From the NCBI GenBank assembly GCA_029553475.1, contig JAKPKV010000137.1, forward strand, positions 133,976 to 167,176: 33,201 nt of DNA, given 5' to 3'. Of this stretch, positions 15,958 through 24,632 are shown in pieces (the first letter of the stretch is position 1; every line of letters starts with the position of its first letter). The DNA comes from Armatimonadota bacterium. Its GTDB lineage: Bacteria > Armatimonadota > Hebobacteria > CAIYQO01. Both the position numbers and the translations under genes were made by a program. Under the pieces are notes generated by a model. It worked only from the letters and a program-made list of their open reading frames with translations, was not told the DNA's origin and did no database searches.

Positions 15958-16323
15958 ATGACGAATCAGGCTATCTCCATCGCCGTGTTCTTCGGACTCG
16001 GCCTGCTCTTTTGGATGGTGGCGCTCGCGGCGTCGCACCTCGTGCGCCCGCGCCGCCCCTCCGCCGCCAAAGAAGCCACCTACGAGTGCGGCACCGTGCC
16101 CGTCGGCCGCGCCTGGTATCAGGTGCATGTGCGGTATTACATCTACGCGCTGCTGTTCGTGCTCTTCGACGTCGAGGTGGCCTTCCTCTATCCCTGGGCG
16201 GCGATTTTCCGCCGGCTGGACGGCTTCACCCTGTTTCTGCTCATTGACGTGCTCATCTTCCTGCTGATCCTCGTCTTCGGGCTGGTCTACGCCTGGCGGA
16301 AAGGAGCGCTGGAATGGGAGTGA
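15958..16323 (+). CDS. nuoA: NADH-quinone oxidoreductase subunit A
   Basis: The 121-residue length fits NuoA. Three transmembrane helices (about 7-27, 61-82 and 92-113) flank the conserved loop [20 protein letters not shown] (42-61) and [13 protein letters not shown] (69-81). Asp71 and Glu73 belong to the proton-channel entrance next to NuoH, and Cys44 is in the Q-site loop of the family. The ATG at 15958 is chosen because the upstream TTG would add 19 residues that lie over the promoter. It is first in the operon and overlaps nuoB by 10 bp. Confidence 0.97.
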   Translation: MTNQAISIAVFFGLGLLFWMVALAASHLVRPRRPSAAKEATYECGTVPVGRAWYQVHVRYYIYALLFVLFDVEVAFLYPWAAIFRRLDGFTLFLLIDVLIFLLILVFGLVYAWRKGALEWE

Positions 16324-16907
16324 CGGACGACCGCATCGCCGGGCTGCCCGTGGAAGTGGGCGTCACCGGCGCGCAGGTGGTGGACGCCTGCGCGAAAGTG
16401 CCGGGCGGCAGCGTGCTGCTCGGCGCGGTGGAAGACCTGCTGAACTGGGCGCGCGAGTCCTCGCAGTGGCCGGTCACCTTCGGCCTCGCCTGCTGCGCGA
16501 TCGAGATGATGGCCACCGGCGCCTCGCATTACGACCTGGACCGCATGGGCATCATCTTCCGCGCCACCCCGCGCCAGTCGGACATCATGATCGTCTCCGG
16601 CACGGTGACGAAGAAGATCGCGCCCATCCTCAAGCGCCTCTACGACCAGATGCCGGACCCGAAATACGTCATCGCCATGGGCAACTGCGCCACCGGCGGC
16701 GGGCCGTATTGCTACGATACCTACAGCGTGGTGAAGGGCGCGGACCGCATCGTGCCGGTGGATATCTACATCCCCGGCTGCCCGCCGCGGCCCGAGCAGC
16801 TCATTGACGCGCTGCTGGAGCTGGGGCGCACCTACCGGCGCGAGCACCCGATCCGCAACGCGCGCACGGCGCCGTTGAAGCCGGCGCAGACCCCAAAGCG
16901 ACGATGA
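16314..16907 (+). CDS. nuoB: NADH-quinone oxidoreductase subunit B
   Basis: The 197-residue peripheral subunit binds cluster N2, the last iron-sulfur centre before quinone. All four ligands are visible: Cys60 and Cys61 ([10 protein letters not shown]), Cys125 (GNCATGGG) and Cys156 (IPGCPPRP). [18 protein letters not shown] and [16 protein letters not shown] are family signatures. AAGGAG lies 7 nt before the ATG and inside nuoA. The basic C-terminal tail ([13 protein letters not shown]) is a little longer than usual. The stop overlaps the ATG of the GDSL gene by 4 bp. Confidence 0.98.
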   Translation: MGVTDDRIAGLPVEVGVTGAQVVDACAKVPGGSVLLGAVEDLLNWARESSQWPVTFGLACCAIEMMATGASHYDLDRMGIIFRATPRQSDIMIVSGTVTKKIAPILKRLYDQMPDPKYVIAMGNCATGGGPYCYDTYSVVKGADRIVPVDIYIPGCPPRPEQLIDALLELGRTYRREHPIRNARTAPLKPAQTPKRR

Positions 16908-17629
16908 ACAGCGAGAATAATAGCGTGACGATGACCCGCGACCGGGTGCTGAAACCCGGCATGTTTGACGACGACGCGGCGGCGAATACCCGGCGCGTCG
17001 AGTTCGATTACGGCAATGAATCGCTGATGTTGACCGACGTCCGGCCGGATGTCCTCTTCATCGGGGACAGCATCACCCATCTCTGGGAGCTGCAGGCCTA
17101 TTTCGGCGGCACGGGGCGCATCCTCGTCAACCGGGGCATCGGCGGCGACATCAGCGCGCACGTGCGCCGGCGCTTCGCGGCGGACGCGCTGCAACTGCGG
17201 CCGCACGCGATCGTGCTGAAGATCGGCACCAATGACCTGGGCTGGGAGCCGGCGGCGCTGAACGACGCGCTCTCCGACGTGGTGTGCGACAATATCGCCG
17301 CCATGACGCGGGAGGCGCGCGCGGCGGACATCCGCATGATGGTCTGCTCCCTCTTGCCGGTGTGGGGGCCGAGCTGGCTGAGCGACGCGGACGCCGCCGT
17401 CTTCGCCCCGCGCAAGAACGCGCAGATCGCGGCGATCAACGCCCGCCTGCGCGCGATGGCCGCCGCCGAAGGGGCGATCTACGTGGATTACCACGCCGAG
17501 ATGGCGGATGCCGACGGCCTGCTCATCCGCGAGCTGGCGGACGATGGCGTACATCCGCACCACGCCGGGTATGCCCTGATGGCCCGCGTGCTGCGCCGGG
17601 CGCTGGCCGATGACGGGATGGTGCTCTGA
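16904..17629 (+). CDS. SGNH/GDSL hydrolase inserted between nuoB and nuoC
   Basis: The 241-residue protein shows all SGNH blocks: FIGDSIT with Ser56, NRGIGGD with Gly80, GTND with Asn110, and [10 protein letters not shown] with Asp214 and His217. It has no signal peptide, so it should be a cytoplasmic esterase or acylhydrolase. The closest pattern is the platelet-activating-factor acetylhydrolase-like group. It overlaps nuoB by ATGA, and nuoC begins 1 bp after its stop, so it is fully embedded in the operon and translationally coupled. It has no known role in complex I. The substrate cannot be told; co-regulation is certain only as far as the shared transcript. Confidence 0.92.
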   Translation: MNSENNSVTMTRDRVLKPGMFDDDAAANTRRVEFDYGNESLMLTDVRPDVLFIGDSITHLWELQAYFGGTGRILVNRGIGGDISAHVRRRFAADALQLRPHAIVLKIGTNDLGWEPAALNDALSDVVCDNIAAMTREARAADIRMMVCSLLPVWGPSWLSDADAAVFAPRKNAQIAAINARLRAMAAAEGAIYVDYHAEMADADGLLIRELADDGVHPHHAGYALMARVLRRALADDGMVL

Positions 17630-17630
17630 C

Positions 17631-18119
17631 ATGACCTACGAACAATTCATCACGACGCACGCCGACCTGCTGGCCGCCGCCGAGCAGCGCGACGGCCTGT
17701 GGGCGCTCACCGCCGCGCCGGCGCGGGCCCACGCGCTGCTGGCCGCGCTGCGCCCGCGCTTCGATTACCCGGAGGACCTGACCTGCGTGGACGAGGGCGA
17801 GGCGCTGCGTGTCATCTATCGCGTGGCGCGCACCGCGGACGGCGCGGTGGCGCACGTCTTCGTGCGCCTGCCGCGCGACGCCGCCCACCTGCCCACCGCC
17901 AGCGATCTGTGGAAAGGGTTCGACTGGCAGGAGCGCGAGGCCTACGACATGTTCGGCGTGATCTTCGACGGCCATCCCGACCTGCGCCGCATCCTCACCT
18001 GGGAGGGTTTTCAGGGCCACCCGCTGCGCAAGGATTTCGTGGTGGACGACGACGATCTGAGCTGGCAGATTCCGGAGCAGACGGACTGCGAGATCGTGGA
18101 TCTGTTGATGCGGGAGTAG
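17631..18119 (+). CDS. nuoC: NADH-quinone oxidoreductase subunit C
   Basis: The 162-residue protein is the 30-kDa subunit of the Q module. The diagnostic C-terminal stretch is present: [25 protein letters not shown] followed by [11 protein letters not shown]. It is a separate protein, not fused to NuoD as in E. coli. ATG 17631 lies 1 bp after the stop of the GDSL gene; the upstream ATG (17610) would sit inside that gene and is unlikely. The nucleotidyltransferase gene starts 2 bp after the stop. Confidence 0.97.
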   Translation: MTYEQFITTHADLLAAAEQRDGLWALTAAPARAHALLAALRPRFDYPEDLTCVDEGEALRVIYRVARTADGAVAHVFVRLPRDAAHLPTASDLWKGFDWQEREAYDMFGVIFDGHPDLRRILTWEGFQGHPLRKDFVVDDDDLSWQIPEQTDCEIVDLLMRE

Positions 18120-18121
18120 CG

Positions 18122-18409
18122 ATGACGCTGGATGAGCTGGCAACCCGCCGCGAAGAGATTTTAGCCATTGCCGCGCACCACGGCGCGCGCAATGTGCGGG
18201 TGTTCGGTTCGGTCGCGCGCGGCGAAGCCGACGCCGGCAGTGATATTGACTTTCTCGTCGAATTTGAACCGGGACGCAGCCTGTTCGACCTGGGAAGTAT
18301 GCAGGTGGAGCTGGAGGCATTGCTGGGCCGGCCCGTAGATGTGGTGACTGACCGGGGATTGCGGGACCGCATCCGGGCGCGCGTGCTGGCGGAAGCGCGG
18401 CCATTATGA
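18122..18409 (+). CDS. mntA: MNT-type minimal nucleotidyltransferase antitoxin
   Basis: The 95-residue protein has the nucleotidyltransferase signature G29-S30 (FGSVARGE) with the metal-binding pair Asp41 and Asp43 (SDIDFLV) and a third acidic residue at Asp73 (PVDVVT). MNT proteins of this type pair with HEPN toxins and inactivate them by adding AMP to a tyrosine of the toxin. The gene starts 2 bp after nuoC and overlaps the HEPN gene by ATGA. Length and motif agree with the family. The pair is in the same transcript as nuo genes, so a separate promoter is not apparent. Confidence 0.9.
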   Translation: MTLDELATRREEILAIAAHHGARNVRVFGSVARGEADAGSDIDFLVEFEPGRSLFDLGSMQVELEALLGRPVDVVTDRGLRDRIRARVLAEARPL

Positions 18410-18735
18410 GAGACGATCGCGAGCGTTTGCGGGATATGCTGGAAGCGCTTGAGCGGATAGAAAAATATACCGCACTTGGGCAGCACGCGTTCGAACAGGA
18501 CGAATTGATACAGACATGGATAGTGCATCACCTTGAGATCGTGGGGGAGGCGATGCGTGGATTGAGTGCCGCGTTTCGCGAACGGCATCCTGAATTGCCG
18601 TGGTCGCCGGTCATCGGCATGAGAAACGTGCTCATCCATGGTTACTTCCAGATTGATCTGGCATTGGTCTGGCGAACCGCCGCGACGGATGCGCCGATGC
18701 TCAAACAAAAGATTGCGGCCCTGCTGGCCGAGTGA
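18406..18735 (+). CDS. hepT: HEPN (HepT-like, DUF86) RNase toxin
   Basis: The 109-residue all-helical protein has the HepT active-site motif R73-N74-V-L-I-H78-G-Y80 (R-x4-H-x-Y) that defines this metal-independent RNase family. Tyr80 is the residue AMPylated by the MNT partner in characterised pairs. The ATG overlaps the mntA stop, an arrangement typical of two-gene modules. It lies between nuoC and nuoD, 48-57 bp before the nuoD start, so a respiratory operon carries a toxin-antitoxin module. No key residue is missing, so it may be active. Confidence 0.92.
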   Translation: MRDDRERLRDMLEALERIEKYTALGQHAFEQDELIQTWIVHHLEIVGEAMRGLSAAFRERHPELPWSPVIGMRNVLIHGYFQIDLALVWRTAATDAPMLKQKIAALLAE

Positions 18736-18792
18736 GACGACGACGCCGCGTTATCGCGAGGGGCAAACCGCCCTATCGCTGAGGTGAAAACC

Positions 18793-19959
18793 TTGCCGTT
18801 ACGTGACTTTCGACAACCTGACCTGGAGGCGCCCGAGGTGATCCTGCCGGCGATGCCGGAGGATTACGGGACGACCGTCGTCAGCATGGGCCCGCAGCAC
18901 CCGTCCACCCACGGCGTGCTCCGCCTGATGCTGAAGATGGACGGCGAGACCGTGCTGCGGCTGGTGCCGGTGATCGGCTACCTGCATCGCGGCACGGAAA
19001 AGCTCGCCGAGAGCCGCACCTATACCATGATCATCCCCTACACCGACCGGCTGGACTACCTCTCGGCGATGTATATGAACCTGGGGTACGTGCTGGCGGT
19101 GGAGCGGCTGCTCGGACTGGAAGTGCCGGAGCGCGCGCGCTGGCTGCGCACCGCGGTGGCCGAGCTGCAGCGCCTCGCCAGCCACCTCCTCTGGCTGGGC
19201 TCCTTCGCGCTGGACCTGGCGGCGACCACCGTCTTCCTGTATACTTTCCGCGAGCGCGAAATCATTCTCGATCTATTCGAGACGCTCTGCGGCGCGCGGC
19301 TCACCTACAACTACATGCGCATCGGCGGCGTGATGGCCGACGTGCCGGCGGGCTGGCTCGGGCGCGCCGCCGACTACCTGGACGTGCAGGAGAGGATGCT
19401 GGTGGAGTACGAAAACCTGCTCACCGGCAACCCCATCTTCCGCGCCCGCACCGAGGGCATCGGGGTGATCTCCGGCGCGGACGCCGTGAATTTCGGCCTC
19501 TCCGGCCCCACCCTGCGCGGCTCCGGCGTGCCCTACGACATCCGCAAGCTCGAGCCGTACGACGCCTACGGCGAGGTGGAGTTCGCCGTCGCCACCCGCG
19601 AGGCCGGCGACTGCTTCGCCCGCTACGAGGTGCGCCTGGACGAGATGCGCGAGTCCATCAAGATCGTGCGCCAGTGCCTGGAGAAGCTGGACGGCCTGGC
19701 CGGCGAGGTGCAGGGGCGCGCGCCGCGCGTCATCAAGCCGGCCGCCGGCGAGGCGTATGCCCGCGTGGAAGCGCCGCGCGGCCTGTTCGGCGTCTTTTCC
19801 GTCTCCGACGGCACCGCCAATCCCGTGCGCGTGCGCTTCCGCTCGCCGAGTTTCGCCAACCTCTGCGCGCTGGATCACATGTGCCGCGGGGTGAAGCTGG
19901 CCGACGTGGTGGCCGTGCTGGGCAGCATAGACATCGTGCTGGGGGAGATTGACCGCTAA
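18793..19959 (+). CDS. nuoD: NADH-quinone oxidoreductase subunit D
   Basis: The 388-residue protein is the 49-kDa Q-module subunit, related to the large subunit of [NiFe] hydrogenases. Signatures include MGPQHPSTHGVLRLMLKMDGE, the quinone-pocket PSTHG loop, and IGYLHRGTEKLAE. The TYNYMRIGGV and SPSFANLCAL segments and the C-terminal LGSIDIVLGEIDR also fit. Start is uncertain: GTG at 18784 is part of GAGGTG, which looks like the ribosome-binding site for TTG at 18793 (about 6 nt downstream). I prefer the TTG; the difference is three residues. The stop overlaps the nuoH start (TAATG). Confidence 0.97.
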   Translation: MPLRDFRQPDLEAPEVILPAMPEDYGTTVVSMGPQHPSTHGVLRLMLKMDGETVLRLVPVIGYLHRGTEKLAESRTYTMIIPYTDRLDYLSAMYMNLGYVLAVERLLGLEVPERARWLRTAVAELQRLASHLLWLGSFALDLAATTVFLYTFREREIILDLFETLCGARLTYNYMRIGGVMADVPAGWLGRAADYLDVQERMLVEYENLLTGNPIFRARTEGIGVISGADAVNFGLSGPTLRGSGVPYDIRKLEPYDAYGEVEFAVATREAGDCFARYEVRLDEMRESIKIVRQCLEKLDGLAGEVQGRAPRVIKPAAGEAYARVEAPRGLFGVFSVSDGTANPVRVRFRSPSFANLCALDHMCRGVKLADVVAVLGSIDIVLGEIDR

Positions 19960-21191
19960 TGGATACCTGGCTGAATAATCTGTGGCACGGCGTCACCCTC
20001 GGCGGCAACGAAGTCATGCGCTCGCTGATGGTCGCGCTGCTCTCGCTGGTCATCATGCTGGTGGTGGTGCTGGTGGTCATCTGGCTGGAGCGCAAAGTCT
20101 CCGCCGACATCCAGAACCGCATCGGCCCCATCCGCACCGGCGGCGTGCTCGGCTTCGTGCTGCAGAGCCTGGCGGACGCCCTCAAGCTGCTGATGAAGGA
20201 AGACCTGCGCCCGGCCGGCGCCGACCGCTGGCCCTTCTACATCGCCCCCTATCTCGTCTTCCTGCCGGCGTTCATGGCCTACATGATCCTCCCCTTCTCC
20301 GCCACGTGGATTCCGCAGGACGTGAAGATCGGCATCCTGTATTACTGCGCGGTGAGCGCCGTGCCGGTGCTCGGCATCGCCATCGCCGGCTGGGCGTCGA
20401 ACAACAAGTGGTCGCTGCTCGGCGCGCTCCGCTCCGCGGCGCAACTCGTCAGCTACGAGATCCCGCTGGGGCTGGCCATCCTCGCCGCCGTGCTGCTGCA
20501 CGGCACGCTGGAGACGGGGGCCATCGTGCGCAGCCAGTGGCTCAATCCCTGGCTCACGCTGCTCACCCTGCCCGCGCTGCTCATCTTCCTCACCGCCGGC
20601 CTCGCCGAGGTGAGCCGCACGCCCTTCGACCTGCCGGAAGCGGAGTCCGAGCTGGTGTCCGGCTTCAACACCGAGTATTCCGGGATGCGCTTCGCCACCT
20701 TCTTCCTGGCGGAGTTCTCCGCGTCCTTTTTCATCTCCGCGCTGGCGGTGACGCTGTTTCTCGGCGGCTGGAGCCTGTGGGGGCTGGATCTCGCCTGGGC
20801 GCGGCATGTGTTCCACTGGGATACCGCCGCGTGGTTCGTGGACGGCGCGCTGGTGCCCGCCGCCATTCCCTTCGTGATGAAGGCGTTCTGGTTCGCCGTC
20901 TTCATGGTGAAGACCTTCGTGGTGCTGTGGATTCTCATGTGGGTGAAGTGGACGCTGCCGCGCCTGCGCATTGACCAGGTGCTCAATTTCGGCTGGAAGG
21001 CGCTGCTGCCGGCAGCGCTGGCGAACCTGCTCCTCGTGAGCTTGGTCGGCGCGTGGCTGCAGCCGGCGGGCGGCGATACGCCGGGGCGGCCCGCGGTGGT
21101 GAACGCCATCGTGCTGCCCGGCGTCGGGCCGCCGGGCGCCGCCGACGGCGACGCGGCGGGCAGTCCGGCATCCGCGCCGGGCCGCCCATGA
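19959..21191 (+). CDS. nuoH: NADH-quinone oxidoreductase subunit H
   Basis: The 410-residue membrane subunit forms the quinone chamber between the Q module and the antiporter arm. Family landmarks are ERKVSADIQNRIGP (44-57) and ADALKLLMKED (72-82). The Q-site helix SYEIPLGLAIL and the acidic loop RTPFDLPEAESELVSGFNTEYSGMRF (220-245) also match. About eight helices fit the family. The last 45 residues (GGDTPGRPAVV onwards) form a Gly/Pro/Ala-rich tail beyond the usual end. The ATG shares one base with the nuoD stop; the ATGA at its end would begin an alternative start of the next gene. Confidence 0.97.
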   Translation: MDTWLNNLWHGVTLGGNEVMRSLMVALLSLVIMLVVVLVVIWLERKVSADIQNRIGPIRTGGVLGFVLQSLADALKLLMKEDLRPAGADRWPFYIAPYLVFLPAFMAYMILPFSATWIPQDVKIGILYYCAVSAVPVLGIAIAGWASNNKWSLLGALRSAAQLVSYEIPLGLAILAAVLLHGTLETGAIVRSQWLNPWLTLLTLPALLIFLTAGLAEVSRTPFDLPEAESELVSGFNTEYSGMRFATFFLAEFSASFFISALAVTLFLGGWSLWGLDLAWARHVFHWDTAAWFVDGALVPAAIPFVMKAFWFAVFMVKTFVVLWILMWVKWTLPRLRIDQVLNFGWKALLPAALANLLLVSLVGAWLQPAGGDTPGRPAVVNAIVLPGVGPPGAADGDAAGSPASAPGRP

Positions 21192-21202
21192 GGGAGAGAC
21201 TG

Positions 21203-21700
21203 ATGAAGCGGCGCGTATGGCAGCTCGCGCTCGTGGCGCTCGCACTGGGCGGCATCTGGTTTTGGATGGTCTACCCGGCGCTGGAGCAGCACGCGCGGCA
21301 GGCGCCAATGACGGACGCCCTCGCCGCCGCGCAGCGGGGCGACGTCTACGGGGTGCGCGTGTCCTTCACCGATGACGCGCACGTGCAGGCGGGCGCGACG
21401 CGGCTGCCCATCGGCATCGCGCTGGAGGTGGCGCGGCCGCTCATCGAGTCCCGCGCCCGGGGCGCGCGCCTGCGCTTCGACGGCTACCGCGACCCGGTGG
21501 TGCGCGGCAACACGATGGACGCGGAATTTTACGTCTGGGTCTACGTGGAGCGCCCGGACGCGCCCGACCGCTGGGTGCCGCTGCACAAGAGCGGCCGCGT
21601 GGTGCTGGAGAAAACGGGCATCCTGCGCTGGAAGATCACGGAGCTGCGCTCGGACGACGCCGATTTCGGCGCCGCCCTCGGCGGCGAGGGGCAGGAGTGA
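21203..21700 (+). CDS. Single-pass membrane-anchored protein of unknown family
   Basis: I do not recognise this 165-residue protein. One N-terminal helix (WQLALVALALGGIWFWMVYPAL) follows MKRR, so the remainder should lie outside the cytoplasm. The soluble part is beta-rich: VYGVRVSFTDDAHVQAG, LRFDGYRDPVVRGNTMDAEFYVWVYVER and GRVVLEKTGILRWKITELR. GGGAGAG precedes ATG 21203 at a good distance. An ATG at 21188 overlaps the nuoH stop (ATGA) and would add five residues. Being co-transcribed with nuoH and nuoI, it could be an accessory or assembly factor, but that is only context. The esterase-like gene starts 10 bp downstream. Confidence 0.7.
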   Translation: MKRRVWQLALVALALGGIWFWMVYPALEQHARQAPMTDALAAAQRGDVYGVRVSFTDDAHVQAGATRLPIGIALEVARPLIESRARGARLRFDGYRDPVVRGNTMDAEFYVWVYVERPDAPDRWVPLHKSGRVVLEKTGILRWKITELRSDDADFGAALGGEGQE

Positions 21701-21710
21701 GGGGACGAGA

Positions 21711-23096
21711 GTGACGGTGGAAACGCCAGTACTGGTGGGCGCGACGATCACGCGGGGGCCGCGGCCCTGGCAGGTGCTGCAGCGCGAGGCGGACGGCACG
21801 GCGCCGCTGGCGCTGGCAGGCCGCTGGGCCGGCGCGGACGGCAGCGTGGTCGAGGTGCGCGCCGCGCGCGAGTATGACCACGCCGCCGCCGCCGGCTGCG
21901 ACTGGCAGCCCGCCGAGATGCTGCCGGGCAACGCCTGGCGCGCCACCCTGCGCGTGCCCACCGGCGGCCTGTACAAGGCGGAGACGCGGCTGCGCGCGCC
22001 CGGCGTCGAGTGGCGCAGCACCGGCGATAAGATCTGGCACCTGGCGGTGGGCGACCTGTGGGTGATCGCCGGGCAGAGCAACGCCGTCGGCTACGGCCAC
22101 GGCGCGGTGGTAGATCCGCCGATGCTGGGCGTATCCGTCTTCGGCGGCGATGAGGTGTGGCGGCTGGCCACCCACCCGATTTTCGACCCGACGGAGACGC
22201 GGCATCCGGCGAACCGCGACGGCGGCTGGGTGGATGTCTCGCCGTGGCTGGCCTTCGGCACGGGGATTTTCACGGGCGCCGGCGTGCCGGTGGGGCTGAT
22301 TCCCGCCGCGCTGGGCGGCTCCCCGCTGTCGGCGTGGGATCCGGGCAATCCGGAGGGCGCGTATCTGTATGAGAACATGCTCAGCCTGATTGACGCCGCC
22401 GGCGGGCGGGTGGCGGGCATGGCCTGGTATCAGGGCGAGTCGGACGCGAACGCCGAGCTCGCCGCCACCTACCTGGCGCGTTTCACCCGCTTCGTGGCGG
22501 CGTTTCGCGCGCGCTGCGGCGCGGGTCTGCCCGTGCTCACCGCGCAGTTGAACCGGTACTTCGACAGCGCGGACCCCGCGCAGGGGCGGGCGTGGTCGGC
22601 CATCCGCGAGGCGCAGCGCCGGGCGGCGCGGGCCATCCCCGGCGTCGCGGCGGTGCCCACGCTGGACCTGGGGCTGTCGGACGCCATCCACACCAGCGCG
22701 GTGGGCAACGTGGTGCTGGGCGAGCGCTTCGCGCGCGTCGCGCTGGGCATGGTCTACGGACAGGCGCTGAACTGGCGTCCGGCGGACGCCCGTGACGCGC
22801 GCTTCCTGGATGACGGGCGCGCGGAGGTGGCGATCACCTTCGATCACGTGCGCGATCACCTGGTGCTGCTCACCCTCTTCGCGGAGGAGTTCACCGTGGA
22901 GGACGCCGTCGGCGCGGTGCCGGTGGCGAAAGCCTGGGTGGAAGAGCCGAACGTGGTGCGGCTGACGCTGGGCCGCGCGGCCGGGGCGGGCGCCGTCTGC
23001 CACCTCTCGGCCGGCTGCAACCCGCCGAGCACGCTGCGCGACGCGCTGCAGCGGCCGGCGCTGGCCTACTATGGGCTGGAGATACTGGCGTCGTAA
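21711..23096 (+). CDS. Sialate O-acetylesterase-like SGNH hydrolase
   Basis: The 461-residue protein begins at GTG 21711, with AGGGGA about 6 nt upstream. A beta-rich N-terminal domain precedes the SASA-type hydrolase core. IAGQSNAVG contains the Ser123 nucleophile, GGSPLSAWD the oxyanion glycine, WYQGESDA lies at 239-246, and DAIHTSAVG carries Asp324 and His327. A C-terminal beta domain completes the usual architecture of acetylesterases acting on sialic acid or related sugars. No signal peptide is obvious, which is unusual for this family. It is the second SGNH hydrolase in the nuo operon and not similar in length or layout to the first. Its natural substrate is unknown. Confidence 0.9.
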   Translation: MTVETPVLVGATITRGPRPWQVLQREADGTAPLALAGRWAGADGSVVEVRAAREYDHAAAAGCDWQPAEMLPGNAWRATLRVPTGGLYKAETRLRAPGVEWRSTGDKIWHLAVGDLWVIAGQSNAVGYGHGAVVDPPMLGVSVFGGDEVWRLATHPIFDPTETRHPANRDGGWVDVSPWLAFGTGIFTGAGVPVGLIPAALGGSPLSAWDPGNPEGAYLYENMLSLIDAAGGRVAGMAWYQGESDANAELAATYLARFTRFVAAFRARCGAGLPVLTAQLNRYFDSADPAQGRAWSAIREAQRRAARAIPGVAAVPTLDLGLSDAIHTSAVGNVVLGERFARVALGMVYGQALNWRPADARDARFLDDGRAEVAITFDHVRDHLVLLTLFAEEFTVEDAVGAVPVAKAWVEEPNVVRLTLGRAAGAGAVCHLSAGCNPPSTLRDALQRPALAYYGLEILAS

Positions 23097-23118
23097 GGCG
23101 CCGGTGGGAAATGACATC

Positions 23119-23679
23119 ATGGTCACCTTGATTAATAACGTGGTTTCGGGCATCCGCGCCATCCTGGTCGGCATGCGCGTGACGTGGAGAAACAATTTTC
23201 GCAAGCCGGTCACCATCCAGTACGGCTACGCGCCGCGCTGGGGGAAGACGGAGACGCGGGCCATGTCACCGCGCTACCGCGGGCGGTTTACGCTCATCCG
23301 CGAGCCGGAGACGGGCGAGCTGCGCTGCACCGGCTGCGGCCTCTGCGCGCAGGCCTGTCCGGGCCGCTGCATCACCGTGACGGGCGAGAGCCGCAAGGTG
23401 ACGTCCTATCAGCTTGACCTGGAAAAGTGCCTCTTCTGCGGGCTGTGCGTGGAAGCGTGCCCCTTCGAGGCGCTGGGCATGATGCAGGAGACGCATCCGC
23501 TGCAGTTCAAAACGCGCGAGGCGCTGCACCTGACGATGGAGACGCTGGCGCAGCCGGACGGCGCGGAGATGCCGGGCGTGCTGCCCTCCACCGTGGGCGG
23601 CGACCTGCGCCCGGGCAAGAAGCCCTACCAGCCGAAGACGAAGAAGGCGGCCGATGGGGCGGCGGGGCAGACCGCCTGA
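23119..23679 (+). CDS. nuoI: NADH-quinone oxidoreductase subunit I
   Basis: The 186-residue protein holds two 4Fe-4S ferredoxin motifs, CTGCGLCAQACPGRC and CLFCGLCVEACPFEAL, the ligands of clusters N6a and N6b that carry electrons toward NuoB. An N-terminal amphipathic helix (IRAILVGMRVTWRNNF) and KPVTIQYGYAP fit the family. The C-terminal tail (GKKPYQPKTKKAADG) is lysine-rich. ATG 23119 is favoured; GTG 23104 would add five residues. It starts 22 bp after the esterase-like gene. Confidence 0.97.
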   Translation: MVTLINNVVSGIRAILVGMRVTWRNNFRKPVTIQYGYAPRWGKTETRAMSPRYRGRFTLIREPETGELRCTGCGLCAQACPGRCITVTGESRKVTSYQLDLEKCLFCGLCVEACPFEALGMMQETHPLQFKTREALHLTMETLAQPDGAEMPGVLPSTVGGDLRPGKKPYQPKTKKAADGAAGQTA

Positions 23680-23703
23680 CGAACGACACATGGGCAGGAT
23701 ACG

Positions 23704-24309
23704 ATGATCGAACTCTCGGCCTACAATATCATCCTACTGCTGCTGGCGGCGGTCACGCTGCTGGGCGCGGTCCGGGTCATCGCCACGCGCAGCGTCATCC
23801 ACGCGGCGTTCTGGCTCTTTCCGGTCTTCGCGGGCATCGCCGGCTTCTACCTGCTGTTGGGGGCGCAGTTCCTCGCCGCCATCCAGGTGCTCATCTACAT
23901 CGGCGCCATTCTCGTGCTCATCATCTTCGCGGTGACGCTCACCCGCAACGCCATGGACAGCGACGACGCGCCGGCGAATCGCTTCGGCGTGCCGGTCTTC
24001 CTCGCCGCGATCATGCTGCTCGCCGCGGTCATCGGCGCGGCGGGGCACACGCGCTGGCCCGCCGCCTTCGCGACGATTGACCATATCGCCCTCGCCCCCG
24101 GCCTGGAGGTGACCGGCGTGCCCGCGCTGGGCGTCACGCTGCTGCAGCACTACCTGCTGCCCTTTGAAATCGCCTCCGTGCTGCTCCTCGCCGGCATGAT
24201 CGGCGCCATCGTGCTGGCGCGCCGGGAACGGCCATCGGCGGACGACGACGCCCCGGCGGACGCGGCGACCGCGGCGGACGCGCCCCAGCGCGAGAAGGTG
24301 GGGGTGTAA
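23704..24309 (+). CDS. nuoJ: NADH-quinone oxidoreductase subunit J
   Basis: The 201-residue membrane subunit has five helices. The family block FLAAIQVLIYIGAILVLIIFAVTLTR around residues 58-83 includes the flexible third helix next to NuoH and NuoK. A second conserved segment, LLPFEIASVLLLAGMIGAIVLARR, closes the membrane part. The last 30 residues are Asp/Ala-rich and low in complexity. It is separated from nuoK by only 3 bp. Confidence 0.96.
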   Translation: MIELSAYNIILLLLAAVTLLGAVRVIATRSVIHAAFWLFPVFAGIAGFYLLLGAQFLAAIQVLIYIGAILVLIIFAVTLTRNAMDSDDAPANRFGVPVFLAAIMLLAAVIGAAGHTRWPAAFATIDHIALAPGLEVTGVPALGVTLLQHYLLPFEIASVLLLAGMIGAIVLARRERPSADDDAPADAATAADAPQREKVGV

Positions 24310-24312
24310 GCC

Positions 24313-24621
24313 ATGTTCTCAATTACCGGATTACTGACGATCAGCGGCATCCTCTTCGTGGCGGGCGCGGCCGCGCTCATCACCCGGCGGAACGCCGTGG
24401 CCGCGCTGATGGGCGTGGAGCTCATGCTCAACGCCGCCAATCTGAACTTCGTCGCCGGCTGGCGCTACTTCTGGCCGGAGCGCCTGGACGCGCACGTCGC
24501 GGTGCTGCTGGTCATCACCGTCGCCGCCGCCGAAGCCGCCGTGGGCCTGGCGATCATCCTGAACCTGTATCGCAAGTTCGGCACGGTGGACCTGGAGCAG
24601 ATTCGGCTGATGCGGGGGTAG
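24313..24621 (+). CDS. nuoK: NADH-quinone oxidoreductase subunit K
   Basis: At 102 residues it is the usual length. Three helices carry the two membrane glutamates needed for proton transfer: Glu36 in MGVELMLNAANLNFV and Glu74 in ITVAAAEAAVGLAIIL, at the standard positions. The neighbourhood (after nuoJ, before nuoL) is canonical. After the stop, a repeat-rich 130-bp gap interrupts the otherwise tight packing. Confidence 0.97.
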   Translation: MFSITGLLTISGILFVAGAAALITRRNAVAALMGVELMLNAANLNFVAGWRYFWPERLDAHVAVLLVITVAAAEAAVGLAIILNLYRKFGTVDLEQIRLMRG

Positions 24622-24632
24622 GGGGAGGGATT

